The notes under the pieces were generated by a model. It saw only the letters and a program-made list of their open reading frames with translations. It was not told the origin of the DNA and did not search any database. Positions 21,191 to 31,865 of a DNA stretch of 64,000 bases are shown piece by piece; position 1 is the stretch's first letter; each line of letters begins with the position of its first letter. The translations under genes and the position numbers were made by a program. Origin of the DNA: Symbiodinium kawagutii (Eukaryota; Sar; Dinophyceae; Suessiales; Symbiodiniaceae); NCBI GenBank assembly GCA_009767595.1, contig VSDK01003691.1, forward strand, positions 247,689 to 311,688. The letters are read 5' to 3'.

Positions 21191-21571
21191 TTGGTAAACA
21201 GTCCTTGGTACTGGTCAAACACTGATTCCTTGCACGCAAGCGACGGTAGATACGAGCAGTTTGCGCATGAAAATTGGTGGTTTCAGCTACAGTACCAAGC
21301 CATGGCCGGCTTTGGGGATCCAGCAGCACCAGCCCATGGGGATCTGCACCACATCCACCAAGCCATGAACGTTCACAAATCTCATGTTGCCACCCAGGTG
21401 GCTTCGACCCGACCCACCCAGGATGCGCCAAGTCACGCGAGGATAGGGAACCAAGGTCCTTGGTTGAGCCATGTTTCGGCTTGCAGCAGTTGCCCCCATG
21501 AAACCCACCAGCGGTTGGTCCCCAATATCAGTTGCTCATATCCCTCTACCAGGTTACAAATTTCAGCTTGA
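21191..21571. CDS. Coding-like block, both strands open
   Basis: + frame (126 codons) contains YEQFAHENWWFQLQYQAMAG and a His-rich middle. The minus frame 21287-21508 contains RNMAQPRTLVPYPRVTWRIL and GGNMRFVNVHGLVDVVQIPM. Both look protein-like, so exon probable, strand not settled. The many minus-strand neighbours favour minus. Confidence 0.4.
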
Positions 21572-21703
21572 CGATCCACAAGCGTTCGGTTTCGTTCCTA
21601 CTTTTGCATTGTTCGTGGACAAATTCCATGTATACCATTTGGCTAAAACACAAGGCATGCAAAAACCAACTAAAAGGTCACCCACCAATTTTTGTTGACT
21701 CAT

Positions 21704-21808
21704 GTGGTGTTTTCTCAAAATAGAGGACCCCAAAACTATATGGTTTACTACTAACTATAATTGGCTAATATTCGATGATTTGAAGGGTCCCCCTATTTTG
21801 AGAAACTG
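21704..21808. mobile_element. Family A element, copy 4
   Basis: GTTTTCTCAAAATAGAGGAC ... GGTCCCCCTATTTTGAGAAA. Its right end abuts a family B element. Confidence 0.85.
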
Positions 21809-21903
21809 GTTGGTGGTTTCAACCCCTGTGAAAAATATTAGTCAGCCAGCCAGTTGTTAATGATTACTAGGGAAAATGAAAAATGTTTAAAATCACCAAC
21901 CAG
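21806..21903. mobile_element. Family B element, copy 5, joined to family A
   Basis: ACTGGTTGGTGGTTTCAACC ... AAAATCACCAACCAGG. The A and B elements sit back to back with no spacer. Confidence 0.85.
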
Positions 21904-21981
21904 GAAACACCCTTGTTCATTTTTTGGCGTTGCAAAAAAATCATGCTGTTGCGCTCCAATTCTGGCGAGTTTCAGATCTTA

Positions 21982-22191
21982 TCATGGTGACCCACCACTG
22001 GACTCGCCATTATTGGCCAACATCCACACATAGCCCATCACTGCAAGCATCATCATTGTGGTTGCCATGGTCATCATCACCGGCATCATCACCATGATCA
22101 TCAAAAGTATGGTCCGTAAACCACCAATAAGCAACTGAGTAGCAGTCGTATTCACTCCTGTGCATGAGAACCGATCCTCATCCATTGTCAA
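21982..22191 (-). CDS. Candidate exon with a Met-rich hydrophobic helix
   Basis: 69 codons, ATG to TGA. MDEDRFSCTGVNTTATQLLI leads into a hydrophobic Met/Ile/Leu/Val stretch (about residues 24-58), then NNGESSGGSP. It could be a single-pass or hairpin membrane segment. The Met richness comes from CAT/CAC repeats on the + strand and a (CAT)n microsatellite lies 130 bp away, so repeat-derived openness is the main alternative. Confidence 0.4.
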   Translation of the reverse strand: MTMDEDRFSCTGVNTTATQLLIGGLRTILLMIMVMMPVMMTMATTMMMLAVMGYVWMLANNGESSGGSP

Positions 22192-22321
22192 ACGTCAATA
22201 ACCCTTGTCAGCCACAATCAACAGACACTCCTGACAATCATTCATCCGAGATCTGTATCAATAAAAACACCCTCATTTCAGCAAAGAAATGGCTAGCCTA
22301 TTAATGTGTATCTCCCATGAA

Positions 22322-22322
22322 C

Positions 22323-22372
<50 letters not shown>
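22322..22372. repeat. (CAT)n microsatellite
   Basis: About 17 uninterrupted CAT units. Confidence 0.98.
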
Positions 22373-22389
22373 GTCATTCTAAACCACTA

Positions 22390-23245
22390 TGACTCATGAT
22401 TTTACATATGATTGCTGCTCGTAAGCGCCTGCAACCATCACCAACCTTCAATCACCATCATGAAGGCCCATGTTCAATCCTTAATATAAACTGTGAACCA
22501 TCATTGACCCTTAACTCATGACTCTTGCATAACCAAACAGTATTATCCATTTTCAACCATCATGACCCACGACGTTACCGTCATTCACAACTAACTAGCC
22601 ATGATTAACCACTCCAATATCACTATCAATTAACCATCCTTCATCAATTATTGTACATCCTCAATCAACCAATTAATCGTCAACTGGCCATCAAATAAGC
22701 ATCCTCCCAGTATTCGTTAACCAAAAATTGCTCACTAGAGTAGCCATCAATAAGCATCATTCACAATCATTAACACATATTAGTATTAGCTGTTACTACC
22801 TCAATTTGACCACCAGTTATGAACCATCAACGAACCATTGAGTAATCACACATCTCACCATTAAACAACCATCAATTCAGAACCAATGCACAATCCGTTT
22901 GCAAATATTGACCATTGCCANNNNNNNNNNCGCTCTTGACCCTTCACAACCACCAACTGAATCATTTTAAATCAACTGATCCTTAACTATACCCATCAAG
23001 TAATGGCCAATCAACCATCAAGTAACCGCAGTTTTGAGCGCCCATTAATTAACCACCATTTAACTCAATTAAACATTGAAATAACATCCATTAACTAACC
23101 ACCAGTCCTCAGCCACTTCTCAACCTAACCATTGATCAACCATCAAAATCCATCAAATAACCATCAATTAACCGCCATTTCAATCAAATAACCATCAATT
23201 AACCACCATTTCAATCAAATAACCACCAGTTCTGAGCCAAGATCC
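22390..23245. repeat. C-type degenerate array
   Basis: Long tract of AACCATCAATTAACC-like sequence with a near-tandem AATCAAATAACCATCAATTA unit at 23150-23230. Leads into the exon at 23251. Interrupted by the assembly gap. Confidence 0.8.
22921..22930. other. Assembly gap (10 N)
   Basis: Ten N bases; true length unknown. Confidence 1.
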
Positions 23246-23250
23246 ACCAC

Positions 23251-23416
23251 CCTTGGGGCCCACCCCGCACCCCAGGGCCCCGGTTCCCGCACCGCCAGGG
23301 CGCTGCGCCAGGTACGACAGGGACGCCGGCGTTCCATCGCCCGCGAAGCGACCGAAGCGCATGGGCTGCGTCAAACCGCTGAAGATCCGCGAGGCGATGC
23401 CTGGAGGCAGCTGAAG
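23251..23416 (-). CDS. Candidate internal exon, Gly-rich C-terminal half
   Basis: 166 nt, CACCAG acceptor in phase 0, CCAAGG/GTGGTG donor. LQLPPGIASRIFSGLTQPMR, then FGRFAGDGTPASLSYLAQRP and a Gly/Ala-rich stretch. Nearly every third position is G or C, unlike the shadow frames. The clearest single exon in the window by base composition: a GC-rich block between a C-type array and a G-type array. No family recognised. Confidence 0.75.
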
Positions 23417-23429
23417 CTGGTGAAATGCT

Positions 23430-24378
23430 GGGAGGTATAACCGGTTGAGTGGTTAATCAATCATAACCAAGTATTTGCTAGTGGTTTATCAACCAGTTAA
23501 ATCAACCCCAGTATCAACTACTTAATTGGTCACCAACTAAGGAATAGAACCATAATGAAACCGGTTGAAACCATAATGAAATTGGTGCCTCCCATGAATT
23601 GGTCACCAACCTTATAAGGACTATGGGAGGTACGGGAAAACCAGTGAAATATGGGATATATATATAACCAGTGAAGTGGTGAAATAATCAACCAGTTCAC
23701 CACTTAATGGTTTATCAACCACTTAATGGTTTATCAACCACTTAATGGTGGTTCATTAAATGGTGGTATAACCACTGCACCAGCATTTCACCAGTTAATG
23801 GTTAAACTAATGGTTGATTCACGGGTTGATTAAATGGTGATGGTGATTCAGGTGCTGGTTTATCAAGCAGTTCATCAACCAGTTCACCACCATAACTGCA
23901 GTTATAAGCACATAAAATTAGGTGGTGGTGAAGTGGTGGGACTGGATATACCTCCATAGCTGGTTAAGGACTGGTTAAACCAGTTATACCAACCATAACC
24001 AGTTCTACCCTCTTAAACCAGTTCTCAACAAGTATTGATTAACCAGTCCTAACTAGCTCTTCACTGGTTAAGGACTGGTTATGACTGGTCAAGTGGTAGT
24101 TAGGAATGGTTAATGAATATATAAGTGGTTGATAAACTGGGATAGCTAGAGGTGTTTCGCCATTGCTATTGATCAAGAATACGTACGATTGACTATATAC
24201 TGTCGATATGTTTGTGTTGATCAAAAATGGTGGTTGATATGGTGATGACGTGTGGGGTCCCCTATTTCGAGATATGAACCCCCAAGTTGCGCATGGCTTA
24301 CTGGTATACATGTTCAATCTTGGATGAGAACTGGAGGATCCCCCATGACTTGAGACACACCCATGCAGCACCATGGTA
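23430..24378. repeat. AACCAGTTAATGG-type degenerate array
   Basis: G-type and C-type pieces intermixed, e.g. CCACTTAATGGTTTATCAAC three times in a row near 23695-23750. 24250-24360 holds a decayed family A pair (GGGGTCCCCTATTTCGAGA, CCCCCATGACTTGAGAC). Confidence 0.75.
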
Positions 24379-24593
24379 CATGGCTATGGGTCAAAACCCT
24401 TAGTCCCCCTAGTTCCCCATCATTAACCATTAGTTTCCCTATAGTTGTTGGTCATTATCCACCATTAGTTGGCTTGTTAACTGCTTGACCCATCGCCATA
24501 TAGTTGGTATATATCCCCTATAATTATTAGTTATCATCCCCATTAACCAGCTATTAACCATTAGTTGGTTAAGTGCTTGACCCATAGCCACAT
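24379..24593 (+). mobile_element. Family C element plus a second, partial copy
   Basis: ACATGGCTATGGGTCAAAAC ... TTGACCCATCGCCATATAG (24379-24501), followed at once by another right half ending TTGACCCATAGCCACATG (to 24593). The tandem right ends suggest nested or unequal copies. Confidence 0.8.
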
Positions 24594-24608
24594 GATTCCA
24601 ATGTGCAC

Positions 24609-24664
24609 GGTGCCGCGCCTCGGCAATCTTTGTCGTCAGGATTGGCCACACCAAAGCCGTTCAC
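24609..24664 (-). CDS. Short candidate exon
   Basis: CCGCCAG acceptor, 56 nt, GTGCAC donor. VNGFGVANPDDKDCRGAA. G/C-rich third positions. The exon stops 16 bp from the family C right end. Confidence 0.5.
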
Positions 24665-25050
24665 CTGGCGGCACGTAATCCGGCAGGAGAATCCCAGCCT
24701 TTCATAAACAAATTTCAATGGGATTCCCAGCCATATACGTTGTTTATTGTCCCTTTTAAATCGGATTATGTGGTTAGTAATAAGGGATAACCAAGAAACA
24801 ACGTATAATTATGGCGGTTTCTCGAAATACAGGACCCCAAAATCATTCAGCTCAAATAAAATAGATAAAAATACATCAACCATGTTTGAATGCGCACATC
24901 GCTGCCAATCCACTCCAGCCAAGCCATGGCCCAGTGACTAGGAAAGTGAAACTTGACTAAGCGAAAAAAAATCATCTAGCAAAAACTTTGTACACAACAG
25001 GAAGTCAAAGTCCCAACAATGCATTTTTTCCATAGTTCGGTGTTCAGAGT
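24665..25050. other. Intron-like, half family A element
   Basis: GGTTTCTCGAAATACAGGAC at 24814 is a family A left end with no matching right end. No convincing exon. Confidence 0.5.
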
Positions 25051-25248
25051 TCATAGATTCCTTAACCGAAGTTTGTCAAGTACCACATCCAGCCCATGTG
25101 ATTCCCATGGTCCCATAGCTTGACACGAGTAGGGTTGTGGATATCCCAAAGATTGTTCCGAAACCAGCGACATCACGCCATGAACATGCTCAACCGCCAT
25201 GGGCAGTCGTCGTCCATATCCAATTATATGTTTACGATAGCCATGCAT
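25051..25248 (-). CDS. Candidate exon, unknown protein
   Basis: 65-codon minus frame; MAVEHVHGVMSLVSEQSLGY then PQPYSCQAMGPWESHGLDVV, ending in TGA. Start of the block (25.05-26.9 kb) with few simple repeats. Confidence 0.4.
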   Translation of the reverse strand: MHGYRKHIIGYGRRLPMAVEHVHGVMSLVSEQSLGYPQPYSCQAMGPWESHGLDVVLDKLRLRNL

Positions 25249-25348
25249 GGAGAAGCACGCCTTTGCGATCTCACCGCATCCTCAGGAAATAATGATAGTT
25301 GTAAAAATTTTCTCGAAAATGTGATTGCCGCATCCAATGTCTTCACCG

Positions 25349-25796
25349 CTACGGAAATTCATAAATACATGTAATCATCTTATACATGTCACGGTCAACG
25401 AACATATTCCAGGTATTGTCCACCACGATTGACAGGTCTGGGAAGGATACAATGAGTAATCCCCGCGAGATTAGGAAGAGAAACCTTCCATTGCGTAAAA
25501 ACTTGCGTGCAACCATCTTAGCCCAGACTCGACAAATCATGGAGCAAATTACAATGGGTTGCATTTGTGCAAGTGAGGAAGCATCAGCACGCTGCCGCAG
25601 CAACACGACACAACCGGAAAACCACATTTCCCATAGGATCGAACACTGCAAGCAAAATGTTCACTAAGGCCGGAACCATGACCTTGAGTTCAAGTTGAGT
25701 ATGGCTACATGCTCCCCGCGCACTCTCAGTTTTTGTGTGTGATTTGGCAAAATTCCAGTCGTCCAGGGTGAGTCGTCCAGGGTGAAATTGCTCCAT
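25349..25796 (-). CDS. Coding-like block, two overlapping minus frames
   Basis: One frame (25584-25796) reads LELKVMVPALVNILLAVFDP then ends in a stop. The adjoining frame (25349-25651) reads LLRQRADASSLAQMQPIVIC and KFLRNGRFLFLISRGLLIVS. The second part is hydrophobic and basic. The switch near 25620 looks like a frameshift in one gene, or an exon boundary without a clear splice site. Not recognised. Confidence 0.45.
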
Positions 25797-26217
25797 ATCC
25801 TTGGCAAGTTAAAAATGTTGTGTTGTTAATCATGTCCAGAAAGGAGGTCCATCGATTTACATCTGTCAATGCAGCACCCTCATAGCCAAAACGGGCCCCC
25901 GAATTCAAAGAAGGCTCTGGGAACCCGTTGAAGATCTTGAGTGGCCCGAGCTTGGTGCAAGTCAAATCATGCAGCCTTCGTCTTTGCTGAGACCGAGTCC
26001 CTTCAAAGTGCAGCATGAGCGACCTACATGCTGAGCAGCGCGGCAAGCACATCAGCTGCAGCAGAGGAGGCCTCAGCTTCGCCGCTGAACCCCCACCAGT
26101 GGCGACGCTGGCGTGACGCAGGTCGTTACAAAATCTGCGGCCTGTCGAGCCAGTGTCCCTTCTTCTGGGATGTACTCTGGGGTTGAGGTAACGTCCACAG
26201 ACTTGCCCACTGCCCAA
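25726..26217 (-). CDS. 163-codon minus frame, unknown protein
   Basis: ATG to TGA. The middle and end read naturally: FEGTRSQQRRRLHDLTCTKL, GPLKIFNGFPEPSLNSGARF, then TDVNRWTSFLDMINNTTFLT. It overlaps the preceding frame by about 145 bp in another phase. Taken with neighbours, one decayed or frame-broken gene is likely. Confidence 0.45.
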   Translation of the reverse strand: MGSGQVCGRYLNPRVHPRRRDTGSTGRRFCNDLRHASVATGGGSAAKLRPPLLQLMCLPRCSACRSLMLHFEGTRSQQRRRLHDLTCTKLGPLKIFNGFPEPSLNSGARFGYEGAALTDVNRWTSFLDMINNTTFLTCQGYGAISPWTTHPGRLEFCQITHKN

Positions 26218-26558
26218 GCCGCGAACCCCATGATGCTGAGCGTCTGCCAGCTGATGAGGTGTGAGCCCTCACCATGAAGGTATGTTGAGAGCAGCACGCG
26301 GGATCCGGCCTCGTCACCAGCAATGCGATGTGACTGCTCGTCACCAGCAATGCGATGTGACTGATTAAAACGCGTCAGCGACCTAACCTCCTTCCTTTTC
26401 TGAGGAAGATCAAGGATTTCGTGAGCATGAGTGACCATGAACTCCTGGATCACATTGACTCGGTATACGGCAGAAGCCGACCGATGTTACAATCGAGCGA
26501 GGGCCGCAGTGCGGGGATCAACGGAGCAGCTCATGGCCACCAGGTTGGCCAGGTAGAG
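26073..26558 (-). CDS. Minus frame with 27-nt internal duplication; one in-frame stop
   Basis: From ATG 26453 the frame is open for 126 codons: IQEFMVTHAHEILDLPQKRK, a duplicated nonapeptide SHRIAGDEQ/SHRIAGDEA, then SHLISWQTLSIMGFAAWAVG and VDVTSTPEYIPEEGTLARQA. The same frame extends upstream (ELYLANLVAMSCSVDPRTAA) through a single TAA at about 26490. The stop plus frame changes downstream suggest a pseudogene or sequence errors. Not recognised. Confidence 0.5.
26310..26363. repeat. Perfect 27-nt tandem duplication
   Basis: Two identical copies of a 27-nt unit beginning CTCGTCACCAGCAATGCGAT; 27 is divisible by 3 so the minus frame is kept. Confidence 0.95.
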
Positions 26559-26597
26559 CTCCCACAGTCCTCCGCGCACTCAACCATGAATCACTTG

Positions 26598-26972
26598 TCA
26601 TTCACTAAGTCTTCCATTTTCGCCATGCCATGGCACTGCAAAGTCACGCCTCACCCTGCGAAGAATCAGCATGTACCGGCTGCTGTCCTGACCTCGGAAA
26701 TGGATAGAGCTCCCACAGCACGAAAAATGTTCCACTGCAAGGTGCTCAACGGCAGCGGCCGGCGAAGTCACACGCCTCATCCTGAGAACTGTGTTGAGCG
26801 CGGCGCGAACGCAGCGCGGCATGTACCGCATATACACTGCCTCCGAGCTGTCTTTAGTGTGGCTGTCAAGGACCGTCTTAGTTCAACACTTTTTGCCCAG
26901 GACCGTTCACCATCATTAACCATCGGTAATCAAAATAATCTAGCACTCTTCCTCTCCACTAATCACTACTAG
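26598..26972. CDS. Coding-like, strand unresolved
   Basis: Minus frame 26598-26837 (79 codons, LNTVLRMRRVTSPAAAVEHL) versus + frame 26421-26972 (183 codons, His/Ser-rich). GTGGGAGCTCTA recurs in this block (complement at about 26550 and 26708), hinting at an old internal duplication. Confidence 0.3.
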
Positions 26973-28693
26973 TTCTTGAACCAGCACTGTTGGTTGGTAG
27001 CCCCCTTGATTGACCTTTGCGAATGGTTATAATTCATATAGTTGGTTATCATCAGCTTTTATTCTCTATTATCAAACACCATTAACTACCAGTAATCCCC
27101 TATGATTACTCATCGTTAATCGTTATAACCCCTATAGAACCCTTAAAGAACCACCAACCACCGTTAGTCACTCTCAACTCTCAACCACTTTTGAGCCCCA
27201 TAACTCCAACACTTCTTGGGTCTCAAAGTGCAACGAGTCCTCCCGAGGTAGGGTATCCAGCGCATCAAGCAGCTTGTCAAGCAATATCATTAGCATATGA
27301 ATAAGTGCTTTCATCGGCTTATTTCTCAGCTTATTGAGCAGCTTCTGAACCAGCTTGTTTACCGGTATAGAATCATATTGTCAAGTAGTGGCATTCTGAT
27401 TACTTAAGTAGTGGGTACAATGATAATATTGGTAAAATCTTCCCGTCTGATTGATAGGTAATCTTTTCATAGCGGATATATTCTTCTACCTAACCCAATC
27501 ACTATTACTGGATAAAAACATTAAACCAGAATAATCATCAGGTACCATCATTCGTATGGTAAATCCACAACCATTTTTTGTGGTTAGAATCATTACCACA
27601 AGAAATCAAAAATCAACGGTAATGAGTACAACCACAAATAATCATTACGATGCTGACTTAACCAACGTTTATAACAAGTACAATATAGTACAATCATGAT
27701 TATTGATCATTGATCATAATACTCATTTCATCAGTACAGTAATAATTTCCTGATGGTAATGACTCTGTTGAAGCCAACCGCTGGTTGTTTCAACTGCTGC
27801 GCGAATGCACGGATGTGTTCCACCTGCTGTCCAGCGATCTTCTTGGCAGAGGCGGCATCATAGAAGACCACCACATCGGCGTACTCCTTGGGATGGCAAC
27901 TCACAACAGGATAGGCTAAATATGTTTCCATAGTATAGTAATATATATATATGAGTTTATTGCAATATAGAATTACCATAGTAAACTAAATGTATATTGA
28001 TATATTGCAATTTTACCATAGTAAACTAAATGTTAATATGTTGCAATATAAATTTGGCATGATTATGAAAGTAACTACCTGTAGTATTTTACAATGGTGT
28101 CTTGATTACAGTGTTTGCAGCAATCATAATAATGTACACAGGGTAAGTAATGAATATAAATATACCTCGAGATGCCAAGTAACAATGAGAGATGGACTGT
28201 AGTGATGGAGATGGGAGGCACTGAAAGCATATCCCTGTCATAATGAGCTGGTGACTGTCGTCAATGATAATAATGAGTTGGTGGCAATCGTCAATGATGA
28301 GCGATGACAATGGGTCATCAGGGTAAATGACGGCCAGTGGGAGATTCATGTCTGTCACATAAATAGCTGGCGCTTTACCGTCAAATATGGGTGATTACCT
28401 GCTATGCTGATAAGTAACAACAATCAACAATAGTATTGGCTGCTATTTGGTCACTGATCCCTCAATAATTGCCATTGTTGAATGATGGTCTAAAAGGCGC
28501 GCGCCCTACCATAGTAATTTGGGCTTGAGGTATACAATCAGCTGAATGATGGTTTATCGTGGTTCCCAAACAAATTGTTGCCACAAGACTTTTCAGAATC
28601 AAGAGCTCCCTATGGGTTTTGTGGATCTGTACCAGGTTCATGCTGATAAGAATTATGTATAAATGGAAGCTGAGTGCTCACTGGATAGAATGC
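26973..28693. other. No gene recognised
   Basis: AT-rich intron-like sequence with C-type (27040-27200) and G-type (28250-28330) pieces. 27760-27890 is a GC-richer patch readable on the minus strand as VVFYDAASAKKIAGQQVEHI, a weak exon candidate without borders. ACTAAATGTxTATTGATATATTG-like direct repeats lie at 27965-28045. Confidence 0.45.
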
Positions 28694-29344
28694 TCACTGG
28701 ACAGTGCTTACCTGAAAGCCAAAAAAACCATGGCTTGCAAACAGCAGCGCTTCCTCTTCACAGTTGCGTTCCCGCTTTCCTGGTAAGTGATGATCTCTGT
28801 GACGCGGAGCTCGCGTCCGTCTGCTTGAAGCTTCGGCAAAACATTGTCCATAGCCGGGTCTCGAAAAAAGGGCAACAGCCTTGTGGGGGCCAGCGGTGCC
28901 CCACTGCTCAAAGTAATCCAACGATATTTTTTGCACTCGCGTGCCCGCACAAAGACTGGACGCCCTGGCAGCATCTCTAGTTACGATGTGTTCCACGCTA
29001 TGCGGGTGCGTCTGCAAGGCAAGGGTCGCACCGAGGCTTCGAACAAGGGCTGTACGTGTACTCCAAAGCACTGAGCTGCGGCGGCACCTTGACTGCACGG
29101 TCCAGAGAGCTTCTGAGGGAAGCCCTGTGCACACGCGGCAGAGGCTGCAGGGCAAGGAGTTCTTCCATGACTGAAAGAGTGCATCTTGCCGCGAGGATTT
29201 GCATTGCGTCTTTCTGCGTCCGATATCTTTACTGAGCAACAAAACTTTGCAGATCCATGCATCGGCTGCATGTACAATGGAAGGACGCAGCAAGACCACG
29301 AAATCAAAGGAAGGAATCATTATATGACTGGGATGAAACTTCAA
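28694..29344 (-). CDS. Overlapping 216-codon minus frame
   Basis: ATG to TAA. Reads SVEHIVTRDAARASSLCAGT and KISLDYFEQWGTAGPHKAVA, then an Arg/His-rich end opposite the frame above. A third minus frame upstream (28998-29204) reads EELLALQPLPRVHRASLRSS. Only one frame can be real at each point; a multi-exon gene that changes phase is likely. Very few simple repeats in this 650 bp. Confidence 0.35.
   Translation of the reverse strand: MKFHPSHIMIPSFDFVVLLRPSIVHAADAWICKVLLLSKDIGRRKTQCKSSRQDALFQSWKNSLPCSLCRVCTGLPSEALWTVQSRCRRSSVLWSTRTALVRSLGATLALQTHPHSVEHIVTRDAARASSLCAGTRVQKISLDYFEQWGTAGPHKAVALFSRPGYGQCFAEASSRRTRAPRHRDHHLPGKRERNCEEEALLFASHGFFGFQVSTVQ
28712..28974 (-). CDS. Candidate exon; faint resemblance to uroporphyrinogen-III synthase
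   Basis: Minus frame with a strong donor TTTCAG/GTAAGC. RPVFVRARECKKYRWITLSS, then LLPFFRDPAMDNVLPKLQAD, GRELRVTEIITYQESG, and a basic end. The segment 'RD..MDNVLPKLQADGRELRVTEIITYQ' has the layout R...D.LP..L...G..v.e...Y.t found near the C-terminus of HemD-type enzymes. That is a pattern impression from one exon, so function is not claimed. Third positions are G/C-richer than in the competing frame. Confidence 0.5.
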
Positions 29345-31422
29345 CCCAGAAATGGGACGCTGTGAAACGCTACACTCCCCCGCAGAGCAATCCCCAGCTT
29401 AACCAGCAAAATACCTCTCACTTCGGGTTTGATCTGAAAAAGCGCAGTACGAAACCCTGGGCATATTCCCATATGGTCGTGTAATGCTTATTCTACTGCT
29501 TTACAATACTTGAATCCAATCGGCGATGGCAATGGAGCGCACTCCCAGGTGTGAGACGTACGTGGAGTGACGTCTACCATCTGGAACCAAATATGATGAA
29601 CTGCAATTAAACATCTCTACATGCATAAGACTCTGTCCGAAGGAGCAAACATGTCAGATGGAAGGTGCATAAATCCCGGTTCAATGTAACAGAGACCTTC
29701 ACGTGCAAAACTGCAACGGGTTTGTTGTTTTGTCTCCAATCACTATGCGAAAAATCCTTGGTTGAGTTTTGCATCTGCATATATCTTGGGCTAATGTCGT
29801 TGTTCTTAACCAACATTAATCTTCACACATCCAGCATTGATTATTGACTATATCAGAGCTGAAGTGCATATCTATGGTTAAATTAATCTATTAATCTACA
29901 AGTAGTCATCCTGGTATCTTTTGGTGGACAGTTTTCCGCTATTAATAGATTATATCTGTTATTGAACCACCATCCCTCAGGACCATCATCCGCAACAAAT
30001 GCAGCTTTGCATCCAACATGTGTTTGGTTGAGATGGCCGCATTCAATCCACTTTTGCACGGATCCGCCTCTCCGACCAGTTTGGGAAGCCCCAAGGGGCT
30101 ATGGATGGTGGATGAATGATTGACCATGGTTAACAGTGGCTAAGCATGCTTATGCATGGTGGTTTTATAGGGGATTATGGGGGTTTTAAGAGGGGAACCA
30201 GGGGATTTTCGATTCTTGACTATGGCTGATACAGTCATAGTTCATCATAGAGAATAACAACCAACAACAATGGTCAAACAACTACTAGTTGGTTTCCGGT
30301 TAATACTGGTTTTTGCTTTTGCTTTTGCGGTTGCGTGCACTTGGAGGCTATGATACACATCAGCTGCCGCGTATGCACATCACAAAAACTAGCGAGGGGA
30401 TAATACCAACTGTAATGGATGGTTTGTTACTATAAATGGTTAACATTGGATGGTTTTGGATACCCACCATTTTGAACGAACCAACAATAGAGAGATGAAT
30501 CAACTTGTTCATTGATGGTTTATCATGAAATTACAAATGTTGAATGGCGAGCTGGATCATAACCACGGCCAAAAATGGGCAGGTGAACAATTGTGAACAA
30601 CCCAACAAAACGAATTTGGTCATTTAACCATTGGATAATCATGGGATGACAATGGTTACCTCTGGGACACAGTGGTGTTACTCATGAGTTGGATAAAACT
30701 TGTGACAGGAATCAATGACCCAAACAGCAGTGAACCAAATAATGGATCATATATTTCAACAACCGGTAAGCGCCTGCATTGGTACCAGCATGTAGACGCA
30801 ATGACGACAAGTGCCTGGTTTATTTGAATGGGTCTCACATCTGTCTTTGAATGGGTTTTACAATGAGAACATCAAAAACAGCAACAACAGCGGCAAAAAA
30901 TGAGACTCACGACTGTCATGGCTTTTATGGGGTTTAAAGTTTGGAGTTAAAGACTGTCGTGGCTGTCCTCTTTTGTCCACAGCTGCCAATCACTTGGCCA
31001 CCCCTGATGGTCTAATGAAGGTAACCCCAAAAAAGCTAGTGTCAACTAATAGTCTTGGAATGGCGCTCTACTGAACGCTTGAAAAAGTAAGACACACATT
31101 CAATAATGAACTTGTGAACTAGAATGCTTTGTTGCCCCATGTTAATTGCAATACAACTATATCATGCCAGTGAAAACCACACCGTTGCATTCAAGTTCAT
31201 TTGTCTTTTTCTTTATATTTTATGGTTTGTAAAAGTGTGTATTTACAATGTCACTAAAAATCAATGCCCTGCTCATCATCCATTGATCAACAATAAAGCT
31301 TTCAATCACTGCTGGTTTTCCGCTATCCCTTTTGGATCTCGTCAAAGATACTCAGTTGATGCACTCATGATACCAACGTATCCAGCTGTTGTGACATTTG
31401 GCTCTGGCGCAAAAAACTCAGG
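29345..31422. other. No gene recognised
   Basis: AT-rich sequence with short accidental frames. G-type tract at 30110-30180; TTTGCTTTTGCTTTTGCGG at 30312. A small GC patch near 30060-30090 is open on both strands. Confidence 0.5.
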
Positions 31423-31670
31423 CTACGGATGATCGTGAGCATGATGGTGTAGCAGGTGATGATCATGAGCTTCATGATTTTCAAGAGTGAACAACAAGTC
31501 AAAAGGTATGAACACCCCCCACAAAGTTTCTTTCTTGCTGCTTTTTGCATTGGAAAGCTTACAATCAGCTGCAGGATTCTTGCCTTGCAATCCGGGATGC
31601 ACGAGGTAACCAGCTTCATCATCTTGCCATGAGTCCTGAGTTAGCACGAAAGGCGATTCCGAAGGACTGA
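31423..31670 (-). CDS. Candidate terminal exon, His-rich C-terminus
   Basis: GCAACAG acceptor at 31671, then VSPSESPFVLTQDSWQDDEA, GYLVHPGLQGKNPAADCKLS, KSSKKETLWGVFIPFDLLFT and a tail of ENHEAHDHHLLHHHAHDHP before TAG. Internal in-frame ATG at 31647. The tail could bind metal ions, but it may partly reflect CAT-type simple repeats. The intron just upstream is nearly filled by a family A element. Confidence 0.6.
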
Positions 31671-31707
31671 CTGTTGCACATCACACACCAAGAAAGTTCT
31701 TCTACAT

Positions 31708-31811
31708 CGGTGTTTCTCAATATAGACAATCCCAAAAATGGACGGTTTATTACTGATGATAAATGGTGAATGACTTGGATGATTTGGGGGTACCCCTCTT
31801 TAGAAACACCC
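31708..31811. mobile_element. Family A element lying in a likely intron
   Basis: GGTGTTTCTCAATATAGAC ... GGGTACCCCTCTTTAGAAAC with AATGGTGAATGACTTGG inside. It occupies about half of the ~195 bp between two minus exons (31866-32005 and 31423-31670). Confidence 0.8.
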
Positions 31812-31865
31812 ACATCAACGATCATCAATAAACTGTTGGATATAGATCAATTCTTTCACTTTAAC

